Source: Robertmurraya korlensis NBRC 107688
Lineage (GTDB): Bacteria > Bacillota > Bacilli > Bacillales > Cytobacillaceae
DNA: 64,000 nucleotides
Direction of reading: 5' to 3'
Assembly: GCF_001591645.1 (NCBI RefSeq)
Contig: NZ_BCVH01000009.1
Span: forward strand, 124,001-188,000
In this document: positions 1 to 10,563 of the stretch, one piece after another
Layout: the number at the start of each line of letters is the position of its first letter
How positions within the stretch are numbered: position 1 is the stretch's first letter
Notes under the pieces: generated by a model
The model's input: the letters and a program-made list of their open reading frames with translations, nothing else
Databases searched by the model: none
What the model was told of the DNA's origin: nothing
Program-made: the position numbers and the translations under genes

Positions 1-172
1 TGTGGAGTGCTATCTTTTTCTAATTGGTATGTTGGTGATATGCTTAAGTATTTATTATCCGGGTAAAGAGGAATAACAACATTAATTGGATTAAGATATC
101 ATAAAAGGAATAAATTAACGTTAACCTGCCCATACTGAGTGACAAACAGTTTGTGAAGTGAGGGGTTAATTC

Positions 173-919
173 ATGTTGTATCTTCATGATGTTTGGGTTA
201 ATTGGTTTGAAGGAGAAGAGAACGGATACAATGTCTGTCACTTCCATGAGTGGCGGAAGGATGACGGAGTTGAACTTCTTGATCAGGTTCCCTTGTTAAA
301 GGTTGAGTCGGTGTTGTTTAATTATATTGAGAATGATCTTTCTGAGCTTCCTCAGCAACTATTGGATGACGTCTATCAAAAGGCTTACTTACGTAAAAAT
401 CACGAGCGTATCCAGCTAGAGTATTGCTTTGTTGTCACAGATGGTACGGGGATATTAGTAGTTGATACGATTGGCTATAATATACCGATACGTAAAAGTA
501 GACTGATTCCAAGGCAAGAGCAACTAGTTTATGAGATGATTGATAAGCATGACACGCTTACCTATGCATTCAATGATCACTCGTCATTAAAAGAATTTCA
601 TATTTTGTCACCAGCCCCAGAGCTAATGAACGGGTTAACAAGAAAAGAGAGACAATTAAAGCAGTTGTTATTTATGGCATTAGACCAACTTCACTCGTCA
701 AATAATGTAGCAGAAGTAAGATACTGGTACACAGAGTGGAACCCGGAAAAATATTCAGAGATTCAAGATCAAACATTTGAAAATGTTTGGCAGGATCTAT
801 ATGAAAATACAAAGTACGGTTGGTCATTAAAGCATGAGACTTTTTGTGAAAATTTAATAAAAGGGCAGCCCTTCTTTGAAAAGTTATGGGAGATGGAGCA
901 TGGTCCGAAAGTAAATTAA
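173..919 (+). CDS. yjbA: YjbA family protein (DUF3603)
   Basis: This encodes a 248-residue soluble protein with no signal peptide or membrane segment. It is recognised as YjbA/DUF3603 by its sequence character and by its position directly before a convergent trpS, the arrangement known from B. subtilis. The ATG has a GAGGGG ribosome binding site seven bases upstream. The protein is acidic and rich in aromatic residues in its C-terminal third (around [10 protein letters not shown]). No catalytic motif is visible, and the function of the family is unknown to me. It ends in a hairpin shared with trpS. Family assignment is fairly sure; role is unknown. Confidence 0.85.
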   Translation: MLYLHDVWVNWFEGEENGYNVCHFHEWRKDDGVELLDQVPLLKVESVLFNYIENDLSELPQQLLDDVYQKAYLRKNHERIQLEYCFVVTDGTGILVVDTIGYNIPIRKSRLIPRQEQLVYEMIDKHDTLTYAFNDHSSLKEFHILSPAPELMNGLTRKERQLKQLLFMALDQLHSSNNVAEVRYWYTEWNPEKYSEIQDQTFENVWQDLYENTKYGWSLKHETFCENLIKGQPFFEKLWEMEHGPKVN

Positions 920-943
920 AAGGCTGGAGTTATCCAGCCTTTT
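918..943. terminator. Bidirectional intrinsic terminator between yjbA and trpS
   Basis: An 11-bp stem (918-928 with 933-943) has a GTTA loop and T-rich flanks on both strands. It sits between the convergent stop codons of yjbA and trpS. Confidence 0.85.
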
Positions 944-947
944 TCAT

Positions 948-2051
<1,104 letters not shown>

Positions 2052-2089
2052 TTATAAGTAACTATTCTCTTTTAATCAAGAACTACTAC

Positions 2090-2449
2090 TTATATATAGT
2101 AGAAGAAGAGCGCTAGGAGACAGAGGGTAAGGTTTATGAAGCCTACAACCAGTAAAGGAGAATAATTCATAGTAAATATCTTAGATAAAGGTCTCATTTC
2201 TTCTACTGTATCTCTTGTTACATCTTTTCCGGCAAAAATTAATCGAAAGGATTTTGTTACGACGTCAAAAAAGCCAGTGTTAACTGTAAAGATGGCTAAG
2301 GAAATACATAGTAATACACTTGATAGATAGAAACTCTTATTTATGTAATTTAGAAGAGAAATACTATTAGTGAAAAACATTAGAATCAAAATAAGTATTT
2401 GTGAGAATAATAAAAGTGTTAAATTCAACCTTGTTTTAAGCGTTTTCAT
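2090..2449 (-). CDS. Small membrane protein, DUF3899 family
   Basis: This is a 119-residue integral membrane protein with about four predicted helices: near residues 8-26, 38-55, the amphipathic stretch around 60-72, and 100-118. The central NTGFFDVVTKSFRLIF segment is typical of DUF3899 proteins, which in Bacillaceae often sit beside trpS. The ATG is preceded by AAAGGA. It is co-directional with trpS (152 bases apart) and may share its transcript. No function is known. Confidence 0.7.
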   Translation of the reverse strand: MKTLKTRLNLTLLLFSQILILILMFFTNSISLLNYINKSFYLSSVLLCISLAIFTVNTGFFDVVTKSFRLIFAGKDVTRDTVEEMRPLSKIFTMNYSPLLVVGFINLTLCLLALFFYYI

Positions 2450-2601
2450 GTGTGGATCCTTTCAGAAAATATTATTTTTGAAAAACAATATAGCAAAAAA
2501 CCAGTGGGTCGGGTTAGGTGCCTAATTTCTAATAAATGCTAATTATATCATAGTATATCTTAAGTCGATGTTAACAATTATAACAATAGTGTAAAATTTT
2601 T

Positions 2602-2640
2602 TTGAAAAAACATGTACAAAAAGTAAATTCGATGTATAAT
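2602..2640 (+). promoter_or_regulatory. Candidate opp operon promoter (-10 TATAAT)
   Basis: A perfect TATAAT lies at 2635-2640, 48 bases before the oppA GTG. The only good -35-like hexamer, TTGAAA at 2602, is 27 bases away and so too far. Only the -10 element is supported. The same GATGTATAATA string occurs at 9770-9780 in front of spx. Confidence 0.35.
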
Positions 2641-2687
2641 AACTAATGTACAATTTTTCAGAAAAAACAATCTAAGGAGGTCTATCA

Positions 2688-4373
2688 GTGAAAAAGTCAA
2701 AATTTTCATTGCTTTTAGTCCTAACTCTAGTACTAAGCATGTTCTTAGCAGCATGTTCTGGTGGAGACAAGAAGGACGAAGCAGCCACTGATAACGATTC
2801 AGATGCTAAAGGCTCTGAATTAGCTGAAACACAAGAAATCACAGTTTTAGAATCAGCTGAAATTCCGTCTATGGATTCTGTACTTGCTGAAGACACTGTT
2901 GGTTTCACAATGATCAACAATGTTAACGAAGGTCTTTTCCGTTTAGACCAAGAGCAAAATGCGGTTCCAGCTTTATCTGACGGTGAGCCAACTGTTAGTG
3001 AAGATGGTACTGTTTACACGTTTAAACTTAGAGATGCTAAGTGGTCAAATGGAGATACTGTAACAGCTCATGACTTCGTTTATGCATGGCAACGTGCAAT
3101 TGGACAAGAAACTGCTTCATTCTACGGACCTTACATAATGTCCGGTGTAATTAAGAATGCAGTTCAAGTAAACGCTGGAGAGCTTGATGTTAACCAACTT
3201 GGAGTAGAAGCTTTAAGTGATAATGAACTTAAAGTTACACTTGAAAAGCCAGTTCCTTACTTTACAGCTTTAATGGCATTCCCTACTTTCTATCCACAAA
3301 ACCAAAAGTTTGTAGAAGAAAAAGGCGCTGATTATGCAAAGAATGCTGAAAACCTAATCTTTAACGGTCCTTTCAAAATGACTAAGTGGGATGGGGTTGC
3401 TGCTACTGAGTGGACTCTTGAAAAGAATGAAGAATACTGGGATGCAGAAAACGTTACTTTAACAAAAATCAATTACAATACATCTAAAGATCCACAAGCA
3501 GCTGCAAATGCTTTCGAAGCAGGACAAGCTGACGTAACACCAAAATTATCAACACCTGCTGTAATTTCACAGTATGAGGGAGATCCTCGTCTAGTAACAT
3601 GGTTAGAGCCAACAGAGTTCTGGTTAAAGCTTAACCAAGAAAACGAAGCTTTAGCTAACAAAAACATCCGTTTTGCTATTTCTTTAGCATTCGATAAAGA
3701 TGCTTTAGTTAACGATATTCTTCAAAACGGTTCTCTAGCTGCAAACTACGCGGTACCAGCTGGGTTTGTTAAGCACCCTGAAACTGGCGAAGACTTCCGT
3801 GAAGCAAACGGAGACATGAATACTTTTGACGCTGAAAAAGCTAAAGAATACTGGACAAAAGGTCTTGCTGAATTAGGCGTAGATAAGTTAGAATTAAACT
3901 TCCTTGGTGGAGACACTGAAACATCAAAAACAGTTGATGCTTTCCTTAAAGATCAATTACAAAATAACCTTCCTGGTTTAACTATTAACCTTGAAAGTGT
4001 TCCATTCTCTGTACGTCTTGACCGTGAAGATACTCAAGATTATGATATCCTTCATGCTGGTTGGGGCCCAGACTATCCAGATCCAATGACATACTCTGAT
4101 CTTTGGTTAACTGGTGGCGGACACAACAAAATGTCTTACTCTAGTGCTAAATACGATGAGTTAGTAAAATCTGCTCAAGGTGAATTAGCTGCTAAGCCTG
4201 CTGAACGTTTTGAAGCTCTTCAAGAAGCTGAAAAGGTATTATTCGAGGATGCAGCTCTTGCTCCAACATACCAACGTGCATCAAATGTCTTAGTAAGTGA
4301 TAAGCTTGAAGGCTTTACTTACCATATCTTTGGACCAGAGTACAGTTGGAAATATGCTAAACTAAATAAATAA
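2688..4373 (+). CDS. oppA: Oligopeptide ABC transporter substrate-binding lipoprotein
   Basis: This is the extracellular peptide-binding component of the Opp importer (family SBP_bac_5), which feeds peptides to OppBCDF. The 561-residue protein has a lipoprotein signal with the lipobox LAAC, giving the lipidated Cys23, followed by an acidic linker. The start is a GTG eight bases after AAGGAGG. The conserved family segments (for example RDAKWSNGD near residue 112) are present. It is the first gene of the operon and is separated from oppB by a terminator hairpin, which would make OppA more abundant than the permease. In Bacillus, Opp also imports signalling peptides, relevant to the RRNPP cassette at 41-42 kb. 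Confidence 0.95.
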   Translation: MKKSKFSLLLVLTLVLSMFLAACSGGDKKDEAATDNDSDAKGSELAETQEITVLESAEIPSMDSVLAEDTVGFTMINNVNEGLFRLDQEQNAVPALSDGEPTVSEDGTVYTFKLRDAKWSNGDTVTAHDFVYAWQRAIGQETASFYGPYIMSGVIKNAVQVNAGELDVNQLGVEALSDNELKVTLEKPVPYFTALMAFPTFYPQNQKFVEEKGADYAKNAENLIFNGPFKMTKWDGVAATEWTLEKNEEYWDAENVTLTKINYNTSKDPQAAANAFEAGQADVTPKLSTPAVISQYEGDPRLVTWLEPTEFWLKLNQENEALANKNIRFAISLAFDKDALVNDILQNGSLAANYAVPAGFVKHPETGEDFREANGDMNTFDAEKAKEYWTKGLAELGVDKLELNFLGGDTETSKTVDAFLKDQLQNNLPGLTINLESVPFSVRLDREDTQDYDILHAGWGPDYPDPMTYSDLWLTGGGHNKMSYSSAKYDELVKSAQGELAAKPAERFEALQEAEKVLFEDAALAPTYQRASNVLVSDKLEGFTYHIFGPEYSWKYAKLNK

Positions 4374-4421
4374 TTTACCATATAATTAGTATGGGAAAAT
4401 GATGTACAATGAAATAGGAGA

Positions 4422-4455
4422 GAGAGTATATTCGCATAAAATATACTCTCTTTTT
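4422..4455 (+). terminator. Attenuating terminator between oppA and oppB
   Basis: A perfect 11-bp stem (4422-4432 with 4440-4450) is followed by five Ts. It lies inside the opp operon just after oppA. Partial termination here would raise the ratio of OppA to the membrane and ATPase subunits. Confidence 0.85.
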
Positions 4456-4514
4456 CCCTGTAAGGAAATTGTCGAAACATGGGGAAAATTCAAAATTAGC
4501 AGGAGGTGCACGGA

Positions 4515-5444
4515 ATGATTAAATATATTGGCCAGAGGGTCATTTATATGATTATAACTTTGTTTCTAATTGCCTCGATGACGTTTTTCTTAATGAAACT
4601 TATTCCTGGAACACCATTTAAAAACCAAGCAAAAATGTCAGATGAGCAACTAGAGATGATGCTTGATCACTATAAGCTTGATGAGCCAGTTCCCGTTCAA
4701 TACGTAGCGTATATGACAAACCTAGTTAAAGGGGACTTAGGAACATCTTATCAGTTTGCCAATACACCAGTATCAGAATTATTAGGTGCAAGGATTGGTG
4801 CCTCTGCTTTATTAGGATTTCAAGCATTGCTAGTAGGGACAGTATTTGGGATTATCCTTGGAGTAATAGGAGCACTAAAGCAAAATACTTGGATTGATTA
4901 TGGAACAACATTCATTGCCGTTATTGGTAAATCTATTCCTTCGTTTGTTTTTGCTGGATTGCTTCAATATTATGTTGGTGTAAAATTAGGTTGGTTTCCT
5001 GTTGCATTCTGGAAAGGTCCTGAATACACAGTTATGCCAACGATTGCACTTGCAATGTTTCCAATCGCTATTGCTGCTCGTTTTATGAGAACGGAAATGG
5101 TTGAAGTATTAGGATCGGATTATATTACATTAGCAAGAGCAAAGGGTGCGAACTACTTTGAAATTGCATTTAAACATGCTTTAAGAAATGCTTTAATCCC
5201 AGTTATCACTGTATTAGGACCGCTTGCTGTAAGCTTAATGACTGGTTCTCTTGTAATTGAAAAGATTTTCTCTGTTCCAGGACTTGGAGAGCAGTTTGTT
5301 AAATCTGTACAAGTGAATGACTATTCGGTCATTATGGCAACAACCTTGTTATTTGCGTTCCTTTTTATTGTCGTAATATTAATAGTAGATATTCTATACG
5401 GCTTGATTGATCCTAGAATACGTCTAGCGGGAGGGAAAAAATAA
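4515..5444 (+). CDS. oppB: Oligopeptide ABC transporter permease OppB
   Basis: This is an inner-membrane permease subunit of the Opp importer (binding-protein-dependent transport family), about 309 residues with six predicted helices. The EAA-type cytoplasmic loop (around DYITLARAKGANYFEIAFKH) that contacts the ATPases is clear. A GTG nine bases upstream overlaps the AGGAGG ribosome binding site, so the ATG at 4515 is taken as the start. The stop codon abuts the oppC ATG, indicating tight translational coupling. Confidence 0.95.
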   Translation: MIKYIGQRVIYMIITLFLIASMTFFLMKLIPGTPFKNQAKMSDEQLEMMLDHYKLDEPVPVQYVAYMTNLVKGDLGTSYQFANTPVSELLGARIGASALLGFQALLVGTVFGIILGVIGALKQNTWIDYGTTFIAVIGKSIPSFVFAGLLQYYVGVKLGWFPVAFWKGPEYTVMPTIALAMFPIAIAARFMRTEMVEVLGSDYITLARAKGANYFEIAFKHALRNALIPVITVLGPLAVSLMTGSLVIEKIFSVPGLGEQFVKSVQVNDYSVIMATTLLFAFLFIVVILIVDILYGLIDPRIRLAGGKK

Positions 5445-6473
5445 ATGGCACAATTTGATGAAAAAATCAGCAAAGACCAATTTGAGCCCGCTATTATTGA
5501 CGCTTCAACAAGTGAGCGTATCTCTAAACCAAGTCTAAACTATTGGCAGGATGCATGGTTACGAGTTAGAAAGAATAAGGGTGCAATTGTAAGTTTAGTA
5601 GTTATTGGGTTTTTAATAATAATGGCTTTAATTGGCCCATCATTAAGTAAATTTGACTCTAATAAGCAGAATACAAAACACGCTAATTTACCACCACGTA
5701 TTGAAGCCCTAGAGAATATTTCATGGTTACCATTTGATGGAACGAGAACACTGAAAAATGGAAATGTGGTTAATCCATATGAGCAGAAACAAATCGAAGA
5801 GTACTATTGGTTTGGTACGGATGCACTTGGAAGAGACCAATTTTCACGTGTTTGGAAGGGGACTCAAATCTCTCTTTATATTGCATTCCTAGCAGCGTTT
5901 ATCGACATGGTTATCGGTGTTACTTTCGGTGCAGTTTCAGGTTACTTCGGTGGCCGAGTTGATAATATTATGCAAAGAATTATTGAAGTACTCTCGGGTA
6001 TACCAAATCTAGTAATTGTTATTTTAATGATTATTGTGTTAAAGCCCGGTATTATATCAATTACGGTTGCTTTGACTATAACGGGTTGGGTAAGTATGGC
6101 ACGTGTTATTCGTGCACAAGTATTAAAGCTTAAAAATCAAGAATTTGTTTTAGCATCTAGAACATTAGGGGCTAGTCATGCGAAGATTATTTTTAAGCAT
6201 CTATTGCCAAACCTCGCTGGTGTTATCATTATTAATACAATGTTTAGTATTCCAAACGCAATATTTTTTGAGGCATTCTTGAGCTTTATCGGATTAGGTC
6301 TTCAAGACCCACTAGCCTCATTAGGAACGCTTATCGATGAGGGTTTTAGAGCAATGATTGCCTTCCCTTACCAGATGCTTGTTCCCGCGATTGTAATTTC
6401 AGTTGTAATGATTGCGTTTAATATGATTGCAGATGGTCTTCGTGATGCGTTAGATCCTAAAATGAGAGACTAA
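5445..6473 (+). CDS. oppC: Oligopeptide ABC transporter permease OppC
   Basis: This is the second Opp permease, 342 residues. It has an N-terminal cytoplasmic tail, one helix near 47-67, a long extracytoplasmic loop (about 68-130), then the transport domain with its EAA loop (around LASRTLGASHAKIIFKH). Its ATG directly follows the oppB stop codon with no spacing. It forms the membrane channel with OppB. Confidence 0.95.
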   Translation: MAQFDEKISKDQFEPAIIDASTSERISKPSLNYWQDAWLRVRKNKGAIVSLVVIGFLIIMALIGPSLSKFDSNKQNTKHANLPPRIEALENISWLPFDGTRTLKNGNVVNPYEQKQIEEYYWFGTDALGRDQFSRVWKGTQISLYIAFLAAFIDMVIGVTFGAVSGYFGGRVDNIMQRIIEVLSGIPNLVIVILMIIVLKPGIISITVALTITGWVSMARVIRAQVLKLKNQEFVLASRTLGASHAKIIFKHLLPNLAGVIIINTMFSIPNAIFFEAFLSFIGLGLQDPLASLGTLIDEGFRAMIAFPYQMLVPAIVISVVMIAFNMIADGLRDALDPKMRD

Positions 6474-6488
6474 GGCAGGTGAAATAAG

Positions 6489-7529
6489 ATGTCAAAAATT
6501 CTAGAAGTAAATAACTTAAATATATCTTTCCATACGTTTGCTGGAGAAGTTAAGGCGATTCGTGGAGTTAATTTCCATCTTAATAAAGGGGAAACTCTTG
6601 CAATAGTAGGTGAGTCTGGTTCAGGTAAATCTGTTACAACAAAGGCAATTATGCGACTTCTGCCAGAGAGTAACTCTGAAATTAAAGAGGGAGAAATTCT
6701 CTTTGATGGGAAAGACTTAACGAAATTAACTGACAAGCAAATGCAAGGGATTCGTGGCAAAGAAATATCTATGATTTTCCAGGATCCAATGACTTCCTTG
6801 AATCCAACGATGACTGTTGGTAAACAGATTATGGAACCAATTATTAAGCACCAAAATATGAGCAAATCTGCTGCTAAGCAGCGTGCGATTGAACTTTTGA
6901 AGCTTGTTGGAATTCCAATGGCTGAAGAACGTTTTAAACAATATCCTCACCAGTTCTCAGGTGGTATGAGACAAAGGGTTGTTATTGCCATTGCACTAGC
7001 ATGTAATCCACAAATATTGATTGCTGACGAACCGACTACTGCGTTAGATGTAACGATTCAAGCACAGATTTTGGAACTAATGAAAGATTTGCAGAAGAAA
7101 ATTGATACATCTATTATCTTTATTACACATGATTTAGGTGTGGTTGCTAATGTTGCTGACCGTGTAGCGGTTATGTACGGTGGACGAATCATTGAGATTG
7201 GTACTGTAGATGAAATTTTCTACAATCCGCAGCATCCTTACACATGGGGTCTAATTAGCTCAATGCCTGATTTAGATACAGCTGAGGATGAGCTATATGC
7301 CATTCCAGGATCACCACCAGACCTTCTTAACCCTCCTAAGGGAGATGCATTTGCACCACGTAACGAATATGCAATGAAGATTGATTTAGAACAAGAGCCT
7401 CCAATGTTTAAAGTTTCGGATACACATTATGCAGCTACATGGTTACTTCATCCGGATGCTCCAAAGGTAGAGCCACCAGCAGCCGTTATTAAGAGAAGAG
7501 AAATGTATCCAGGTTTTAATAATAAATAG
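6489..7529 (+). CDS. oppD: Oligopeptide ABC transporter ATP-binding protein OppD
   Basis: This is a cytoplasmic ATPase subunit of 346 residues. Walker A GESGSGKS is at 41-48, the ABC signature FSGGMRQR near 156, and Walker B ending DEPTTALD near 180, followed by the H-loop in ITHDLG. The C-terminal oligopeptide/dipeptide extension (from about 260) is typical of OppD. It lies 15 bases after oppC and pairs with OppF to drive import. Confidence 0.95.
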   Translation: MSKILEVNNLNISFHTFAGEVKAIRGVNFHLNKGETLAIVGESGSGKSVTTKAIMRLLPESNSEIKEGEILFDGKDLTKLTDKQMQGIRGKEISMIFQDPMTSLNPTMTVGKQIMEPIIKHQNMSKSAAKQRAIELLKLVGIPMAEERFKQYPHQFSGGMRQRVVIAIALACNPQILIADEPTTALDVTIQAQILELMKDLQKKIDTSIIFITHDLGVVANVADRVAVMYGGRIIEIGTVDEIFYNPQHPYTWGLISSMPDLDTAEDELYAIPGSPPDLLNPPKGDAFAPRNEYAMKIDLEQEPPMFKVSDTHYAATWLLHPDAPKVEPPAAVIKRREMYPGFNNK

Positions 7530-7540
7530 GAGGTAAACCA

Positions 7541-8470
7541 ATGGAAACTAAAAAGAAATTGCTTGAAATTAGAAATTTAAAGCAATACTTTAATATCGGA
7601 AAGCCAAATGAAGTCAGAGCGGTTGATGGAATTAGCTTTGATATATATGAAGGTGAAACACTAGGACTCGTTGGTGAATCAGGTTGTGGTAAATCTACAA
7701 CAGGTCGAACAATTATTCGACTTTATGATGCAACAGACGGCGAAGTTTTATACGATGGAGTTAATGTCCACGGAAAAAAATCAAAAGAAGAGTTAAAGTC
7801 ATTTAATCACAAAATGCAAATGATCTTCCAGGATCCATATGCTTCATTAAACCCAAGAATGAAAGTCTCTGATGTAATTGCTGAAGGGATGGATATCCAC
7901 GGTTTAGCAAAAACGAAAGAAGAAAGAATGAATAAAGTGTATGAACTTCTAGAAACAGTTGGATTAAACAAAGAGCACGCAAATCGTTATCCCCATGAAT
8001 TCTCGGGCGGTCAAAGACAACGTATTGGTATTGCACGTGCCCTAGCTGTTGATCCAGACTTTATCATCGCTGACGAACCTATCTCAGCTCTTGACGTTTC
8101 TATTCAAGCACAAGTAGTTAACTTAATGAAAAAGCTTCAAAAAGAAAAAGGGTTAACCTATTTATTTATTGCGCATGACCTATCAATGGTTAAGTATATT
8201 AGTGACCGAATTGGAGTTATGTACTTTGGAAAGCTTGTGGAACTAGCGCCAGCTGAGGAATTATATAATAATCCAAAGCACCCTTACACACAGTCATTGC
8301 TTTCTGCTATTCCACTACCGGATCCTATATCAGAGCGCTCTAGGAAACGTAAAACGTATGATCCAAAAATGCATAATTACCAAGCGGATGAAACAGTTGA
8401 ATTACGTGAAGTATCTCCAGGACATTTTGTTCTATGTTCTGAGAAAGAATTCGCACAATACAAGAAATAA
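7541..8470 (+). CDS. oppF: Oligopeptide ABC transporter ATP-binding protein OppF
   Basis: This is the second ATPase of the importer, 309 residues. Walker A GESGCGKS is at 45-52, the signature FSGGQRQRIGIARAL follows, and Walker B ends DEPISALD. The ATG has AGGAGG eight bases upstream, and the gene is 11 bases after oppD. It is the last gene of the operon and is followed by a strong terminator. Confidence 0.95.
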   Translation: METKKKLLEIRNLKQYFNIGKPNEVRAVDGISFDIYEGETLGLVGESGCGKSTTGRTIIRLYDATDGEVLYDGVNVHGKKSKEELKSFNHKMQMIFQDPYASLNPRMKVSDVIAEGMDIHGLAKTKEERMNKVYELLETVGLNKEHANRYPHEFSGGQRQRIGIARALAVDPDFIIADEPISALDVSIQAQVVNLMKKLQKEKGLTYLFIAHDLSMVKYISDRIGVMYFGKLVELAPAEELYNNPKHPYTQSLLSAIPLPDPISERSRKRKTYDPKMHNYQADETVELREVSPGHFVLCSEKEFAQYKK

Positions 8471-8472
8471 CA

Positions 8473-8500
8473 AAAACGATCTCGAGACGAGATCGTTTTT
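8473..8500 (+). terminator. opp operon terminator
   Basis: A perfect 11-bp stem (8473-8483 with 8489-8499) with loop GAGAC and a T run lies directly after the oppF stop. Confidence 0.9.
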
Positions 8501-8583
8501 CATTTGAAGGAAGATAGGAAGTGCGTTATCATAAATATTAAGTAATATTAAAGCGCTTACGATTATCAATAGAACAAATATGA

Positions 8584-8769
8584 TTATTTTCTTTTTCCAC
8601 CAACCTGTTTCCAGCCTGTTTGGAATTTCGCTGATTGGTCTACAAATTCTGCTTTCTGTTTGCCGCCAAACAATTTCTCACCAATACCATTAGTAATAAC
8701 CCCTAAAACAGCAGTAATTCCTATGATTAGTAAGGCAACAATGGTTAGGTCGGTTATATAACTACCCAT
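8584..8769 (-). CDS. 61-residue single-helix membrane protein, unknown
   Basis: I do not recognise this protein. It has an N-terminal membrane helix near residues 7-27 and a basic, hydrophilic C-terminal tail ending GGKRK. The ATG has an excellent AAAGGAGG ribosome binding site eight bases upstream, which argues for a real gene. It is transcribed opposite to both neighbours (oppF and yjbC) and occupies the slot where B. subtilis carries a different gene (yjbB). Confidence 0.6.
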   Translation of the reverse strand: MGSYITDLTIVALLIIGITAVLGVITNGIGEKLFGGKQKAEFVDQSAKFQTGWKQVGGKRK

Positions 8770-8936
8770 AATAAACCTCCTTTATGAATAACTGGTGTAA
8801 GACCGGTTATGTAGTTCCACTACTATCTATTCTAAAGAATTATCACTTGTATGAAAAGAGTAATATTAACAAAAAATTGTATTGTATGGTTCGGAATAAG
8901 GACATTATGGGTTAAATCCATTTAAAGGAGTATTAT

Positions 8937-9512
8937 ATGCACTGGTATGAAAAGTTGAATCAGTATTTTCCAATTGAAGAAATGAAGTCAAAGGAACATA
9001 TGGAAACCCTTCTTCAAGAAAAGTCTTCTATTTATCATAAAGATGAAGGGAAATACCATGTCTTAATGTATGCAGAATTTGATCAGTTTCTATTCATTGA
9101 TTATTTGTATGTTTCTGGGGAAGCAAGAGGGAAGGGATTAGGACACCAACTTCTCGAAAAGTTAAAACAGAAGAAAAAACCAATCATCTTAGAAGTTGAA
9201 CCAATTAACTATAAAGATACCGACTCAGAGAAAAGATTGCGATTTTATAAACGTGAAGGGTTTGAGCATGCTAGCAAGATTGGATATGAAAGAAGATCAT
9301 TAGCAACCAATGAAGTGAATACAATGGAAATTCTTTATTGGTCACCTGGACATGAAAGTGAAGAGGCGATTTTTGAAGGTATGAAAAAAGCTTACAATTT
9401 AATACACACGTATAAAGATATTGATTTCTATGGCGAGTCATATGATCCAGTAGAAGAAGTATTAAGCTTTGACCAAAAAGATGAGACCAATGACTTATTA
9501 AAAGATATCTAA
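8937..9512 (+). CDS. yjbC: GNAT family N-acetyltransferase YjbC
   Basis: This is a 191-residue putative acetyltransferase. The acetyl-CoA binding motif A (ARGKGLGHQLLEKL) is at about 63-76, preceded by a beta strand ending YLYVSGE. The substrate is unknown. In B. subtilis yjbC is upstream of and partly co-transcribed with spx, and the same order is kept here, although a terminator hairpin separates the two. The ATG is preceded by AAAGGAG. Confidence 0.88.
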   Translation: MHWYEKLNQYFPIEEMKSKEHMETLLQEKSSIYHKDEGKYHVLMYAEFDQFLFIDYLYVSGEARGKGLGHQLLEKLKQKKKPIILEVEPINYKDTDSEKRLRFYKREGFEHASKIGYERRSLATNEVNTMEILYWSPGHESEEAIFEGMKKAYNLIHTYKDIDFYGESYDPVEEVLSFDQKDETNDLLKDI

Positions 9513-9519
9513 GAGTTTT

Positions 9520-9549
9520 AACAGTTGCCTTAGAAGGTAACTGTTTTTC
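9520..9549 (+). terminator. Terminator after yjbC
   Basis: A 12-bp stem (9520-9531 with 9534-9545, one G-U pair) with a T run follows the yjbC stop. It would limit read-through into spx. Confidence 0.8.
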
Positions 9550-9773
9550 ATTTTCATTTGCTAAATGAGAATTTTAATAAGGTTTACGATATGAGATTTC
9601 AGGGTATGTAAGAAAAAAACAAAAAAATATTCGTGTTTTTTTAAAAAAAAGGATAAAATAATGAAACTTTTCTCTCACCCTTTACGTATATAGACTATCT
9701 AGCCAATAAAAAGTGTAATATATCGTAATTTAAAACTTTCGAAAAAAGGATACCTTTTTACTCAGATTTGATG

Positions 9774-9811
9774 TATAATAATCAATATAAATTACTAATT
9801 TAAAGTAATTT
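9774..9811 (+). promoter_or_regulatory. spx promoter-proximal region: -10 box and 8-bp inverted repeat
   Basis: TATAAT lies at 9774-9779. Ten bases later a perfect 8-bp inverted repeat (AAATTACT at 9789-9796, AGTAATTT at 9804-9811) covers the expected transcription start. In B. subtilis an spx promoter is repressed by PerR and YodB. This repeat could be such an operator, but it does not match the remembered consensus spacing of either. The rest of the 9550-9890 gap is AT-rich with no other feature seen. Confidence 0.4.
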
Positions 9812-9890
9812 TAAATAATACGTCAAATGGCCAAAATATCTCTCAACATAGATTCTATAAGTTTAAATTTAAAGGAGTGTGAGTTAGTTA

Positions 9891-10286
9891 ATGGTAACAT
9901 TATACACTTCACCAAGTTGTACATCATGCCGAAAAGCGAAAATTTGGCTAGAAGAACATGATATTCCTTATACAGAGAGAAATATTTTTTCTGAACCATT
10001 ATCTATTGATGAAATTAAAGAAATTCTTCGCATGACTGAAGATGGAACAGATGAAATTATTTCAACTAGATCAAAAACGTTCCAAAAGCTTGATGTTAAC
10101 TTAGAGACAATGCCTCTTCAGGATTTATTTGAATTAATTAAAGATAACCCAGGTTTACTTCGTAGACCAATCATTATTGATGAGAAGAGACTTCAAGTCG
10201 GGTATAATGAGGATGAAATCCGCCGTTTCCTACCAAGGAGAGTTCGTACGTACCAATTACGTGAAGCTCAGCGCTTGGTTAATTAA
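9891..10286 (+). CDS. spx: Transcriptional regulator Spx
   Basis: This is an ArsC-fold protein that binds the RNA polymerase alpha C-terminal domain and controls the thiol-stress regulon. The length is the standard 131 residues. The redox switch C10-T-S-C13 is intact, as is the RRPIIID segment near 107. Spx is degraded by ClpXP with the adaptor YjbH, which is encoded about 6 kb downstream. The start is an ATG 12 bases after AAAGGAG, close to the family N-terminus ([10 protein letters not shown]). Confidence 0.98.
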   Translation: MVTLYTSPSCTSCRKAKIWLEEHDIPYTERNIFSEPLSIDEIKEILRMTEDGTDEIISTRSKTFQKLDVNLETMPLQDLFELIKDNPGLLRRPIIIDEKRLQVGYNEDEIRRFLPRRVRTYQLREAQRLVN

Positions 10287-10293
10287 ATGATTG

Positions 10294-10322
10294 AAACCTT
10301 CGATATCATCGAAGGTTTTTTA
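10294..10322 (+). terminator. spx terminator
   Basis: A perfect 11-bp stem (10294-10304 with 10308-10318), a three-base loop and a T tail follow spx. Confidence 0.9.
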
Positions 10323-10531
10323 TCTATTGTTGGTTTAAAATTAGCTGTAATAGATAATTATGTAGGAAGAATAGTATAGTTTATGGGTGTTAGTTGGTTT
10401 TTTGAAAAGTGGAACATTTTATTTCCCTTTATTGTATTTTTGTCATAAAATATAAATACGAGGCAACAATACGTTTAACACATGCCTTAAGTAATATACA
10501 GACTAGAATCGTTTTTCTGCATGAGGGTAAG

Positions 10532-10556
10532 TCCCTTCCAAAAATGCAAGAAGGGA
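10532..10556 (+). promoter_or_regulatory. Leader hairpin that masks the mecA ribosome binding site
   Basis: TCCCTTC at 10532-10538 is perfectly complementary to GAAGGGA at 10550-10556. The right arm is the purine-rich core of the mecA ribosome binding site. The loop is 11 bases. Folding would reduce ribosome access to the mecA start at 10564. Confidence 0.45.
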
Positions 10557-10563
10557 GAGGTTA

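Noticed and set aside
44-247. Minus-strand ORF overlapping the yjbA start
   Set aside because: It lacks a ribosome binding site and lies opposite a well-supported gene and its leader.
8548-8561. CcpA cre-like sequence TTAAAGCGCTTACG
   Set aside because: It has two mismatches to the consensus, including conserved outer positions, and lies downstream of the opp terminator near the 3' end of a minus-strand gene, not in a promoter.
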